Assembly: GCA_028709805.1 (NCBI GenBank)
Contig: JAQUTL010000012.1
Coordinates: forward strand, 1 to 64,000
Origin: Victivallaceae bacterium
GTDB lineage: Bacteria; Verrucomicrobiota; Lentisphaeria; Victivallales; Victivallaceae
Direction: 5' to 3'
DNA: 64,000 bases
Below, piece after piece: positions 42,466-50,820 of the stretch; position 1 is the stretch's first letter, and each line of letters opens with the position of its first letter. The translations under genes and the position numbers were made by a program. The notes under the pieces are model-generated. The model saw nothing but the letters and a program-made list of their open reading frames with translations. It had not been told where the DNA came from and ran no database searches.

Positions 42466-45090
42466 TTATTGTTCATTGTCCAACAACATATCAATGTTCA
42501 TTCCGCCGAACAGCTTCATAAGCCGGGCGCGACGTTCGGACGCGGCGGCGTCGGGAGAGCGCAGCGCCGCCAGAACCGCCGGCGCAACCTCGGCGCCATA
42601 GACATAGTTCCGGTATCCGGGACAGACCAGCGCCGCATTGCGCGACTTCACCGCCGCCACTATATCCGCCGGCCCGTCGCCGGAAGCGAGGATCGCGGTG
42701 TATTCGCCGTACAATATCCCGCCGTGAGTGTCGCTGGAACCGACGATCGGCAGCCGCTCGGCGGCGCCGCCGATTCCCTCCGGCGCAACGCCGTCCGCCG
42801 CCGCCTCGAAAAATTCAATATGCCGCTCGGTGGCGTCCAGACCGGACGCGGCGATGTCGCCATACCAGAAATCATTCAACGCCACTCCAAACTCGGTCGG
42901 ATGGTTCCACTGCACAACGGCGTTCTGCGACGCGGCCGCGGCCAGAATATCCTCGAACGACAGATACGGACTGATATATGCGCTGAGCGGATATGCGTTC
43001 AGATGATACGCTCCGGCGGTGATCTCCTCGCCGGGAATCAGCTGGAACCCCAACCCGGCGGACTCCAGCAGTTTCGCGGCATTGAGCGCACCCTCCACCG
43101 AGTTGTGGTCGGAAACCACCAGCAAATCGCAGCCGTTGAATACCGATTCGACCGCAAGGCCAAGCGGTGTTGACGTGCCGTCCGACCATTTTGTATGAGT
43201 GTGAACATCCCCCACCCGCAGCCGGCGCAAAGCGTCCGCCCCCGCCGCCCGGATGCCGGGATAATTACGCTCGATCCGGCCGATCAGCTCCAGACGGAGC
43301 CGGTCGGCAACCCCGGCGTCAAGCGGATCGCCTTTCAGCAGCGCCGCCGCAAACGCTTCGTCCCCCCCGTCAACCGTCCACAGTTCGCGGCCGTGCAGCA
43401 GCACCATAAAACGCAGAAACGTTCCGGAGGCCGAAGTCCGATGTTCGCGGCACATCGATTCGGGGACCCGGCCGGCGGCGGCAAACACCGGTTCATCAGT
43501 GTGTTCGCCCGGCTCAAGCGTTCCGTCAAAAAACTCCACAATATGTTCCGGCGCGTCCGGGAATGCCATCACCTTGGTCGCGCCGAGCGCATACGCCTGC
43601 TCCGCGGTCATCCGGTAGCCAACCCCCCGCTCAAGCGACGAAATCAGCAAAACCGAACGTTCAATCTGATAATCACCGGGCAGCTCGCCCCAGCACTGAA
43701 ACCCGGTCCATATTTCTCCGCCGTCGATCGCCCCGGAATCCGAGCCGATGGCCAGAACCGCCCGCTTCGCCATTTCCTCCGCCGCCTTCTCCGGCGATTC
43801 AAAAAGCTCAACCTTCGCCCGCGCCAGCGGCAGATTGCCGGAACGCAGGACGATCATGGCCAGATCGCACTCCGAACCGCGCCGGAAAGACACCGACAGC
43901 TGATTTTTAAAGCCGCGCGCCAGATCAAGCAGCCGCAGCAGTCCGCCGGACGCGGTCTCCGGCAGCGGCCGGTCCTCCAGCAGCGCCAGCCGGGCATCCA
44001 GTTCAAGCCCCGCCAGCTCGGCGCGGCGATCACTGACGGCGGACTTCAGATATTCAATGCCGGACAGCAGTTCAAACCACCAGACCGCCCGTTCGGGATC
44101 GGTCTCCGCCAGTCTGACAAAATCGACATTGCGCAGTTTCCCGGCGACGCCGCGCGCCAGCGTCACCCGGCGCGTCAGCCGGCCGACCGGTTCGCCGTTG
44201 CGGAACGCCTTGAACACCACATCGAAGGTGCCGTCCGGCAGATCAGCCGGAAAATCAACGGAAAGTTGTCCGCGCCGTGCGGACACCACAGTGTTTTTTC
44301 CCGCCGTCTCAACTTCAACGCGGTCGTAGTCCGATTCCGGCATGTCCGCGGCAATCCCGCCGTCCAGCGACCACGGCCGGGCAATGATCTGCCAGTAGCC
44401 GTCCAGATTGGAGTCGCCGGATAGCTTCCGGTCGGCGGTAAGCTCAATCGGAATGTATGACGAAAAGTCGCGGCTCAATCCCGTCGCGCCGTTGATTGTC
44501 ATATAGCGCGGCTGCATGGCGGAGCCGTCGCGCCCGTCGTGGTCGTCAACCATCAGCTGAAACGCCGGAACCATCCCGGCGCGCCAAGAGTCCAGCCCGA
44601 ACACCGCCGGCGGAATGCCGACTTCAAGTTCATAGCCCCCGGCAATCCGCCGACCGGACAACCGCGGAGCGGCCGCCAAAGCCAAAGCGCCGTCCGGCAG
44701 CGACATCCGCACCGCGCCGTTTTCATCCGGCGCCGACACAATGAGCTGCAAATGGGGCCGTGACGCGCCTTCCGGCCCGAGCAGAAATATTTCAACCGCG
44801 TCGTGAAAAAACAGCAATCCGTCCGGCGCCGTGTTCGCCACGTCGTCATCGGTTACCACGAAGCGGAACGACAGCCCGTTTTCACTCCATCCGCCGCGCA
44901 CCGCAGCCGAAAGGTCGGCCGCGCCAAGCCACTCGCCGCCGGACAGCCGATGCACCGCCGCCGCCGAATCCATTACAATCTCCGGCAACTTGTCATAACC
45001 GCCGCCGTCAAGCGCCAGCCACGGCGTCACACCCGCCGGCGACGAACAGACGGCAAACAGCACGGACAAAAGAAAATAAAAACGTTTCAA
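42466..45090 (-). CDS. Secreted CBM9-like and PHP-domain protein
   Basis: 874 residues. After a signal peptide (MKRFYFLLSVLFAVCSSPAG), residues about 25-215 resemble carbohydrate-binding family 9 / DOMON-type domains (ENGLSFRFVVTDDDVANTAP, FFHDAVEIFLLGPEG and GGYELEVGIPPAVFG). The C-terminal 245 residues are a PHP phosphoesterase domain with metal ligands in GDVHTHTKWSDG, SDHNSVEG, PGEEIT, WNHPTEFG and SSDTHGG. The start codon is TTG, with GGGGAA six bases upstream. A secreted PHP protein with a sugar-binding module, cotranscribed with a GH20-like enzyme, suggests work on phosphorylated or polymeric glycans. Confidence 0.8.
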   Translation of the reverse strand: MKRFYFLLSVLFAVCSSPAGVTPWLALDGGGYDKLPEIVMDSAAAVHRLSGGEWLGAADLSAAVRGGWSENGLSFRFVVTDDDVANTAPDGLLFFHDAVEIFLLGPEGASRPHLQLIVSAPDENGAVRMSLPDGALALAAAPRLSGRRIAGGYELEVGIPPAVFGLDSWRAGMVPAFQLMVDDHDGRDGSAMQPRYMTINGATGLSRDFSSYIPIELTADRKLSGDSNLDGYWQIIARPWSLDGGIAADMPESDYDRVEVETAGKNTVVSARRGQLSVDFPADLPDGTFDVVFKAFRNGEPVGRLTRRVTLARGVAGKLRNVDFVRLAETDPERAVWWFELLSGIEYLKSAVSDRRAELAGLELDARLALLEDRPLPETASGGLLRLLDLARGFKNQLSVSFRRGSECDLAMIVLRSGNLPLARAKVELFESPEKAAEEMAKRAVLAIGSDSGAIDGGEIWTGFQCWGELPGDYQIERSVLLISSLERGVGYRMTAEQAYALGATKVMAFPDAPEHIVEFFDGTLEPGEHTDEPVFAAAGRVPESMCREHRTSASGTFLRFMVLLHGRELWTVDGGDEAFAAALLKGDPLDAGVADRLRLELIGRIERNYPGIRAAGADALRRLRVGDVHTHTKWSDGTSTPLGLAVESVFNGCDLLVVSDHNSVEGALNAAKLLESAGLGFQLIPGEEITAGAYHLNAYPLSAYISPYLSFEDILAAAASQNAVVQWNHPTEFGVALNDFWYGDIAASGLDATERHIEFFEAAADGVAPEGIGGAAERLPIVGSSDTHGGILYGEYTAILASGDGPADIVAAVKSRNAALVCPGYRNYVYGAEVAPAVLAALRSPDAAASERRARLMKLFGGMNIDMLLDNEQ

Positions 45091-45139
45091 AACTTTTCCC
45101 CAACCTTATTTAAAGTTATTTTTCCAGTGTACGGGCGAT

Positions 45140-45168
45140 ACGATAGCATGGTTTTACCCGGCTGTCAA
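45140..45168 (-). promoter_or_regulatory. Sigma70 promoter of the PHP-GH20 operon
   Basis: Minus strand: TTGACA (45163-45168), 17 bases, TGC-TATCGT (-10 at 45140-45145). The leader is about 42 bases to the TTG start. Confidence 0.78.
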
Positions 45169-45393
45169 GAGATTTTTTTTTCAGCTGGTCGCAATATGGC
45201 GAGCAAAGCGGTGATGTCCCGGCCTGGTGAGCACCGCCATTGAATGGAACGCCATCCGGCCGGGAGACGCCTGAAACAAAATAACCGCCACGCCAGCTCC
45301 GCCGTCCGGCCACACCACCGCCCGGAGCCGTCGAAAAAAACGGCGGATCAACCAAAATAACGCGATTTTTTCAACCGCGCACCAACCCGGCGG

Positions 45394-45421
45394 TTGCAAA
45401 AACAGCAAAACCATGTATATT
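45394..45421 (+). promoter_or_regulatory. Sigma70 promoter of the MarR operon
   Basis: TTGCAA (45394-45399), 16 bases, TATATT (45416-45421). Confidence 0.65.
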
Positions 45422-45460
45422 ATCTCCAAAATAGAGATGTTTCATTATCGAACCATTTCG
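45422..45460 (+). promoter_or_regulatory. Putative MarR operator dyads
   Basis: ATCTC-N7-GAGAT (45422-45438, perfect 17-bp dyad) covers the predicted transcription start, directly after the -10 box. A second dyad CGAA-N4-TTCG lies at 45449-45460. Autoregulation by the MarR protein is the simplest reading. Confidence 0.5.
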
Positions 45461-45480
45461 GAACGGGGATTTATATTGAT

Positions 45481-45969
45481 ATGGACATGACGACATTCAA
45501 GCGGATGTGCCGGCTGCTGGAATTTCAACGGCGCGGCTATTTCGAAAAAGCCTGGCCGCTGCTGTGCCGCAACAGTCTGGCCGCCGATCTTTCGCCACGT
45601 CAGATCAACCATTTAATGATGATCCGGTTCCGCATGCCGTGCAATCTGGCCGAAGTCATGCACCTCACCGGATTGTCCAGTTCGGCGGCGTCGGTTTTTG
45701 TGGACCGGCTGGTAAAATCCGGCGTGGTCCGGCGCGACATCGACGCCAGCGACCGCCGGAACATCCTGATCGGGCCGACGCCGGAAACCCAGCGGCTGTT
45801 CAACGCCATCGACGAACGGCTCAACAATTTCATTATCGAACAGCTCGAATTCTGCACCGACGCGGAACGCGAACTGATCGAAGCCGCCAGCGCCATCCTC
45901 TGCCGCCGCCTCGACGAAATACCGGACTGTGCGGCGGAAATCCAAATCAAATCCGGAGAAAAACTATGA
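45481..45969 (+). CDS. MarR-family transcription regulator
   Basis: 162 residues. The winged-helix core (about 38-105) reads LSPRQINHLMMIRFRMPCNLAEV, then LTGLSSSAASVFVDRLVKSGVVRR and the wing DIDASDRRNILIG, the usual MarR D-x-R-D-R-R layout. Long helices at both ends make the dimer interface (RLNNFIIEQLEF). It probably represses its own operon through the dyads at 45422. The upstream frame starts before the promoter and is rejected; 45481 or 45487 is the start. Its stop overlaps the lipoprotein ATG (ATGA). Confidence 0.9.
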   Translation: MDMTTFKRMCRLLEFQRRGYFEKAWPLLCRNSLAADLSPRQINHLMMIRFRMPCNLAEVMHLTGLSSSAASVFVDRLVKSGVVRRDIDASDRRNILIGPTPETQRLFNAIDERLNNFIIEQLEFCTDAERELIEAASAILCRRLDEIPDCAAEIQIKSGEKL

Positions 45970-46436
45970 AGTCTGGCTCATTTCAGTCCGTTGCGGCGAT
46001 TGTCGCGCTGACCGCGCTGCTGTGCGGCTGCGCCTCGACCGCGCAAAATGACACTCCGTCGGAAAGCGCCGCGGTGCGCGCCGAAAGGATCGCGTCGGAG
46101 TCGCGGGCGCTCGGTGAAAAAATGCTCGACGCCTATATCGCCGGCGACGGCGACAACTTCGCGGCGCTGCTTTCCAACGATGTGCGCCGCAACTTCGGAG
46201 CTGAAGAATTTACCGAAAACCGCGCCGCCATGGAGGAAACCATCGGGTCGGCGCAAAGCTACGAATTCCTTACCGGACTCGACGCTCCGGTATTCCGCAC
46301 CTATCTTTGGAAAGTGCGCTTCATCAGAAAAGCCCAGCTGGACGGGGAAAAGCAGTACAGTCAGGAGACGGTGTTCCGTATAGTCACCGCCGACCTCGAC
46401 GGCAAGCCGTGCCTGATCAGTTTCGGTTTTCTATAA
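45966..46436 (+). CDS. Lipoprotein, DUF3887/NTF2-like
   Basis: 156 residues. The signal peptide ends at lipobox LLCGC (Cys22). The mature part contains EKMLDAYIAGDGDNFAALL, RNFGAEEFTENRAAMEETIG and YLWKVRFIRKAQLDG, the cone-shaped NTF2-like/DUF3887 pattern (a helical start with AGDGDNF, then beta strands). It is probably anchored in the outer or inner membrane. It is coupled to the MarR gene (ATGA) and 33 bases before the first secretin-like gene, so it may be an accessory lipoprotein of those secretins. Confidence 0.75.
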   Translation: MKSGSFQSVAAIVALTALLCGCASTAQNDTPSESAAVRAERIASESRALGEKMLDAYIAGDGDNFAALLSNDVRRNFGAEEFTENRAAMEETIGSAQSYEFLTGLDAPVFRTYLWKVRFIRKAQLDGEKQYSQETVFRIVTADLDGKPCLISFGFL

Positions 46437-46469
46437 AGAAAGAAGTCTCAACAGGGGAACCACAAAAAG

Positions 46470-48014
46470 ATGCAACACCTACGAAGCGCGGTCATGGCCG
46501 CCGTTTTCGCCGTTCTGCCGACCGCCATTTCAGCAAACGCCCAGGACGACACGCAGGTAATTCATTTGCGGCAGGACAACGCCCAAGTGAATTTCGTCAG
46601 CAAACTATACGAACTCAAGCATGTCCGGGCAACCGACATTCTGCCGTTCATCAATTCCGCGGTGCTGCGCTACAATGCGAACTCCACGGTCAGCCGGGTC
46701 AAATACGCGCCGGGCGAAAACGCGCCGGACGCGCTGATGGTGTCAACCGGCGTGGATTTCATGCCCTACGTGGACAGTTTGATCGAGATGATGGACCGGC
46801 CCGGAGTGAAGGACGAAGCCGGGTCGCTGCTGGAAGGCACCGGCGTCTGCCGCGTCGCCTACACGCCGCGCCACCGGGCGGCGCTTGAGTTCGCCTCGCT
46901 GATCGACATGCTGATAAGTTCGTCCGAGGGCAGCGCCTACGTCAACAGCGACACCAACACGATTTTCTGGCGCGACGAGGAGTTCTCCGCAAAAAACACG
47001 CTGAAATGGGTTGAACAGCTGGACCGTCCGCTGCCGCAGGTGGAGGTTCGCGTCAACTATTACGAGGTGCGCGACAGCACGCTGCGCGACATCGGATTCG
47101 ACTATCTGGCCTGGAAAAACGGCCCCGGCGTCAACCTTTTCGGCGTCGGTTACAATGCCGGAGCGCTGACCATCGACGAAGCGTTCCGCAGCGTCGCCAC
47201 CAGCGCGCCGGTGATCGCCGATCTCGCGTCTTCCTGGAGCTACGGCGGCTTTTTCACCGCGCCGCAGTTCGACATGAGTTTCATCCGGGTGCTCCAGCAG
47301 TCCGGCAACGCCAACCTCGCCGCCTACGGTTCGCTGACCATGATCAACACCCCGGTTGCCACCAACGCGGAATACCGCGAGCTGCGCCGAGCCCAGAAAA
47401 CCAATCCGGACACCGCGCCGTACATCTACCGCATGTCCATGTATCCGGAATATCAGAACATCGCTAAAAACGCCGAGGGGCGCAGTTTCATCGGCGCCAG
47501 CTTCGCGGAGGAAAATTCGACCAAGCGCAAAGACCCGCCCGCGCTTGACATCGCCATCAGCAATCCGATCATCTGCTTTCCGGCCGCGACCGGAAATGTG
47601 GACAAACTCGGGTTCATTCCGTCCGACGCCGAATTCTACAACCGCAAAGACGATCTTACCGATTCCGGCGGCGTGATTTTCACCTACCGGTTCGCCTTCA
47701 AGAACGTGGTTGAACGCGGCGCCACCGGCAGCGAACTCAGCAACGAGACCGTGCTTTCCGGCGGCGTCACGCTGGGGTTGGATCATGAAAAAATTCTTTC
47801 AGTCTACGAAAAAGAGAATGAAGTCACCCAGACCATCGGTCTTCCGGTGCTCTGCAAGATACCGGTGATGAAATATCTGTTCAGCACCACCACAACCATC
47901 GAAGAACGCACCTACATTGTCGTTACCGCCGAAGCGTCGCTGGTCCATCCCGCCGGACGCGCCGGAGACAATGGCGCGAATAGCGTTTCCGGCCGCGTCA
48001 CGGACAGAAAGTAA
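46470..48014 (+). CDS. Secretin-like protein 1
   Basis: 514 residues with a signal peptide (about 1-24). An N-terminal segment FVSKLYELKHVRATDILPFI resembles the ring-building N1-type repeats. A second repeat, PLPQVEVRVNYYEV, precedes the beta-domain. The C-terminal VLCKIPVMKYLFSTTTTIEERTYIVV is the secretin core ending (V/L-P-x-L-x-x-I-P-x-x-x-x-L-F). Compared with GspD it lacks several N domains and has long inserts. It could form an outer-membrane pore or an envelope ring. It is part of the MarR operon; the tandem paralogue follows 15 bases later. Confidence 0.7.
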   Translation: MQHLRSAVMAAVFAVLPTAISANAQDDTQVIHLRQDNAQVNFVSKLYELKHVRATDILPFINSAVLRYNANSTVSRVKYAPGENAPDALMVSTGVDFMPYVDSLIEMMDRPGVKDEAGSLLEGTGVCRVAYTPRHRAALEFASLIDMLISSSEGSAYVNSDTNTIFWRDEEFSAKNTLKWVEQLDRPLPQVEVRVNYYEVRDSTLRDIGFDYLAWKNGPGVNLFGVGYNAGALTIDEAFRSVATSAPVIADLASSWSYGGFFTAPQFDMSFIRVLQQSGNANLAAYGSLTMINTPVATNAEYRELRRAQKTNPDTAPYIYRMSMYPEYQNIAKNAEGRSFIGASFAEENSTKRKDPPALDIAISNPIICFPAATGNVDKLGFIPSDAEFYNRKDDLTDSGGVIFTYRFAFKNVVERGATGSELSNETVLSGGVTLGLDHEKILSVYEKENEVTQTIGLPVLCKIPVMKYLFSTTTTIEERTYIVVTAEASLVHPAGRAGDNGANSVSGRVTDRK

Positions 48015-48029
48015 CAGGAGACCACGACA

Positions 48030-49976
48030 ATGAATTTCAATATTCGGATTTTTTCCGCCGCGGCCGCCATTTTTGCAGCCGCCGACCTTGCCGCCGCCGA
48101 CGCCGGCACACTGAATCTCATCCCGTATCAGATTCCCGGCACGCCGCGCAGCTACAACACCAAGACCGGAGAAGGCTACGGCCCGTCGTCGGTTCAGACC
48201 CAGCTCCGGGTCAACGTCAAGGATCAGACCCGCCTGCTCCATTTCATCCGCGACAACACCGACCCGTTCGTCATCACCAAAGCCTACCGGATCACCAAGG
48301 CCAATCCCTATGCGGTGCGGGGCTACATCCTCGGCGCGGTGAACGCCAGACACACCGACAGCAGCCCGGTTCAGGTCACCGCGCTGAAGTTCAACGACGG
48401 CACCGGACTGCTGCTTGCTTCGGCCGAAGATTATCGCTTCAAAGACTCCGCCAACGGAGAGGGTATCGACACGCTGGTGGCGAAACTCGACCGCGCCGAC
48501 CTCACCTTTCCCCGCAAGACCGAAACTTTCATCTATTTCCCGAAAATCAACACCGCCGCCAACATGGCGGAAATGCTCCGACGGGTCGGCAGCAATGAAC
48601 TCGACCCGGAATTCGCGGTCGCGCCCGACCAGATGCTGGTGGACGGCGGAATCAACGCCATTGTGATCGCCGGTCCGGAGTGGTCGTGGAAGCACATGAA
48701 GCGCATGCTCGACGCGTATGACAAACCGATGCCGGAAGTCCGCATCAGCTACCGGGTGCTGGAAATCTACGCGGAAAACGACGACCGGCTCGGCGTCGAC
48801 TTCCAGTCATGGAAAAACAACGACGGCGTTGACCTGTTCTCCGCCGGCGCCCGCATCCGCCGCAACTGGTCCACCTTCTTCACCGGCGGCGTGACGCCCT
48901 CCGGCAACAACAAAGTGGAATACTGGAACTTCAATCCCAAGTGGAACACCCGCTACCTCGACTTCCTCACCAGCATCGGCAAAGCCCGACTGCTGACCAG
49001 CGGAACACTGGTGGCCAAGAACCGTGAACTCTCGGAAGTCCGGGTCAATTCGGGATTTTTTTACGACCGCACCGATGCGTCGTACACTGAAAAAGACGCC
49101 GAATTCTACTACACCTCGCCCAATCCGGACATCATTCCGCGGCAGGCGCTCAACAAGATCATTCCCGAAGACATCATGTATGAAATGATGCCCAACCTCA
49201 ACCGCTCCGGCTACTACTGGCGCATGCTGAACAACCTCGCCGGAGCCACGAAATACGACACCGAAGTCGGGGAAAAAATCAAAGAACAGCTCGCCATCAT
49301 CAACAGCGCCACCGCCACTCAGGCGCAGAAGGCCGCCGCCTACCAGCAGCTTCAGACACTGCTTCAGGAGGAGGGGCTTACCGAGCTGCTGAATTACGCC
49401 TACTACAACCGCAACCCGATAACCGGCAGCACCACCGACAATGACTACGATGTGCTGACCAACAGCACGCCCGGAGTGATCCACGGCAAAATACAGCTGC
49501 CGATGGTGCAGAACGGCTTCCTGTTCGACCTGGCGGTGATGCCGGTGGTCACCGGAGAAAGCGCCACGCTGGAACTGAGCATGGCGTCGATCTCGCTGAT
49601 CGGCTGGAATTCCGACGGATCGACGAGATCGAGCAAGTCGGAAGTGTCGGCGCAGGTGCAGATCGGCTATGAAGGCAAGGATTTCGTGGTCGGCGGACTG
49701 AAGAAGTCGGAATCGGTCCGCAGCGTGTCCGGCCTGCCGTTCGTCAAAGACCTCCCGGTGATCGGGCTGCTGTTCTCAACTGAATCGGAGTCGATCAAGC
49801 AGTCGCAGCTGGTCCTGATCGCGTCGGTCAGCTATTCACCGCCGGACGGCGCGGCCGATCCCGCCGTGGTCGAGCAGCTTGGAAAAATCGTCGAAGGCGT
49901 GAACAAGGGCATCGAAAGCCCGACCGGAAACGTCTTCTTCCAGCAATATCTGCTTGATACCGACAGACCTGAATAA
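48030..49976 (+). CDS. Secretin-like protein 2
   Basis: 648 residues with a signal peptide ending near ADLAAADA. It shares with its neighbour the phrases PMPEVRISYRVLEIYAENDDRLG and DFQSWKNNDGVDLFSAG (compare PLPQVEV and DYLAWKNGPGVNLFGVG in protein 1), and ends with FVVGGLKKSESVRSVSGLP, FVKDLPVIGLLFS and SQLVLIASVSY, a complete secretin signature. The N-terminal 200 residues are not classical. A Tyr/Asn-rich insert with a helical stretch lies at about 390-470. It is the last gene before a strong terminator. It may form hetero- or homo-oligomeric rings with protein 1. Confidence 0.75.
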   Translation: MNFNIRIFSAAAAIFAAADLAAADAGTLNLIPYQIPGTPRSYNTKTGEGYGPSSVQTQLRVNVKDQTRLLHFIRDNTDPFVITKAYRITKANPYAVRGYILGAVNARHTDSSPVQVTALKFNDGTGLLLASAEDYRFKDSANGEGIDTLVAKLDRADLTFPRKTETFIYFPKINTAANMAEMLRRVGSNELDPEFAVAPDQMLVDGGINAIVIAGPEWSWKHMKRMLDAYDKPMPEVRISYRVLEIYAENDDRLGVDFQSWKNNDGVDLFSAGARIRRNWSTFFTGGVTPSGNNKVEYWNFNPKWNTRYLDFLTSIGKARLLTSGTLVAKNRELSEVRVNSGFFYDRTDASYTEKDAEFYYTSPNPDIIPRQALNKIIPEDIMYEMMPNLNRSGYYWRMLNNLAGATKYDTEVGEKIKEQLAIINSATATQAQKAAAYQQLQTLLQEEGLTELLNYAYYNRNPITGSTTDNDYDVLTNSTPGVIHGKIQLPMVQNGFLFDLAVMPVVTGESATLELSMASISLIGWNSDGSTRSSKSEVSAQVQIGYEGKDFVVGGLKKSESVRSVSGLPFVKDLPVIGLLFSTESESIKQSQLVLIASVSYSPPDGAADPAVVEQLGKIVEGVNKGIESPTGNVFFQQYLLDTDRPE

Positions 49977-49988
49977 GCCCCTACCCCC

Positions 49989-50033
49989 GGCCGCCGGACG
50001 GCTGCGCAACGCAGTTGTCCGGCGGCCTTTTTT
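49989..50033 (+). terminator. Strong terminator after the secretin-like operon
   Basis: GGCCGCCGGAC (49989-49999) pairs perfectly with GTCCGGCGGCC (50017-50027), followed by six T. Confidence 0.95.
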
Positions 50034-50130
50034 GTCTCTGCCGCCGGACGCTGGCGGCAACCCCACGCCGCACCGGACGGACGCAGTCAGGATTTTTATA
50101 CAAAATCGCATGCCGAATAAAAAATAAAAC

Positions 50131-50183
50131 AACCGGTCGGCGCGTTTGATAAACAGCGACAAACCAATCAACGGAGACCGGTT
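50131..50183 (+). promoter_or_regulatory. Inverted repeat before the type II secretion operon
   Basis: AACCGGTC (50131-50138) and GACCGGTT (50176-50183), perfect 8-bp arms 37 bases apart. The right arm lies just before the ATG at 50188, next to the GGAG sequence. It may be an operator pair or an RNA structure that limits translation. No convincing sigma70 promoter was found; TATACA at 50097 is a weak candidate. Confidence 0.4.
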
Positions 50184-50187
50184 GGGC

Positions 50188-50820
50188 ATGAAAAAGACAA
50201 TTATGATCGCGGCTCTGGCCGCACTGTTCTGCGTTCTGCGCCTTGCCGCACAGGACGGGGGGCAAGATTTTGGCAATTCCATGCCGCCGCCACCGCCGGA
50301 CGGCGGACCGCCGCCGGAAATGACGCCGGACTACGACGGCGCACCCATGACGCCGCCCGACATGCGGAACAGCAACACACCAAGCGCGCCGTCCGCCGAT
50401 TCGTCCGGTATCGAAAGCGCCACGCCGGAACAATGGCAAACCCTGCGCGACTGTCTGAAGAAAAATTATCCGGTCGAATTCGCCGCATTGGAAAAAATAC
50501 AGGCGTCCGCCCCCCGCTCCGCCATGGCCGGTTACCGGAAACTGGCAGTGCTGGCGAAACTGCCGTTCACTTCGCCGCGCGGACTTTACGCCGCCGCGTC
50601 CGGCGGGCGGAACACCGCCGGCCAACGCGACGCCGTCTCCAGATTCAAAGCGCTCGATGCCGCGATCGCCGCCGGATTTCCCGATGAATATGCGAAAATG
50701 ACGGAACTAAGAAAAACCGACCGCGCCGCCGCCGCCGCCATGTTCACCCGACTCGCCGCAAAAGCCGCCCAACCCTTGCCGCCCCGAACCGCCGAACCCG
50801 GCGCGGAGGCACAGCCATGA
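50188..50820 (+). CDS. Secreted proline-rich hypothetical protein
   Basis: 210 residues. A signal peptide (MKKTIMIAALAALFCVLRLAA) is followed by a Pro/Asp/Gly-rich disordered part (about 22-85, MPPPPPDGGPPPEMTP) and a helical Ala-rich domain (about 90-190: TPEQWQTLRDCLKKNYP and SRFKALDAAIAAGFPDEYAKM). It ends in a Pro-rich tail. No family is recognised. It leads the secretion operon and overlaps the PilM-like gene by 4 bases, so a structural or chaperone role in the system is possible. Confidence 0.75.
   Translation: MKKTIMIAALAALFCVLRLAAQDGGQDFGNSMPPPPPDGGPPPEMTPDYDGAPMTPPDMRNSNTPSAPSADSSGIESATPEQWQTLRDCLKKNYPVEFAALEKIQASAPRSAMAGYRKLAVLAKLPFTSPRGLYAAASGGRNTAGQRDAVSRFKALDAAIAAGFPDEYAKMTELRKTDRAAAAAMFTRLAAKAAQPLPPRTAEPGAEAQP

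Larger units (their letters stand above)
45091..45480. other. Divergent control region between the PHP and MarR operons
   Basis: Holds the two divergent promoters and the dyads listed separately. In the 220 bases between them (45170-45390) I see no gene with a usable ribosome binding site. A short minus-strand ORF here overlaps the promoters and looks accidental. Confidence 0.5.

Noticed and set aside
45181-45429. 82-codon minus-strand ORF with hydrophobic N-terminus
   Set aside because: It overlaps the MarR promoter and operator, has no ribosome binding site and matches no family.
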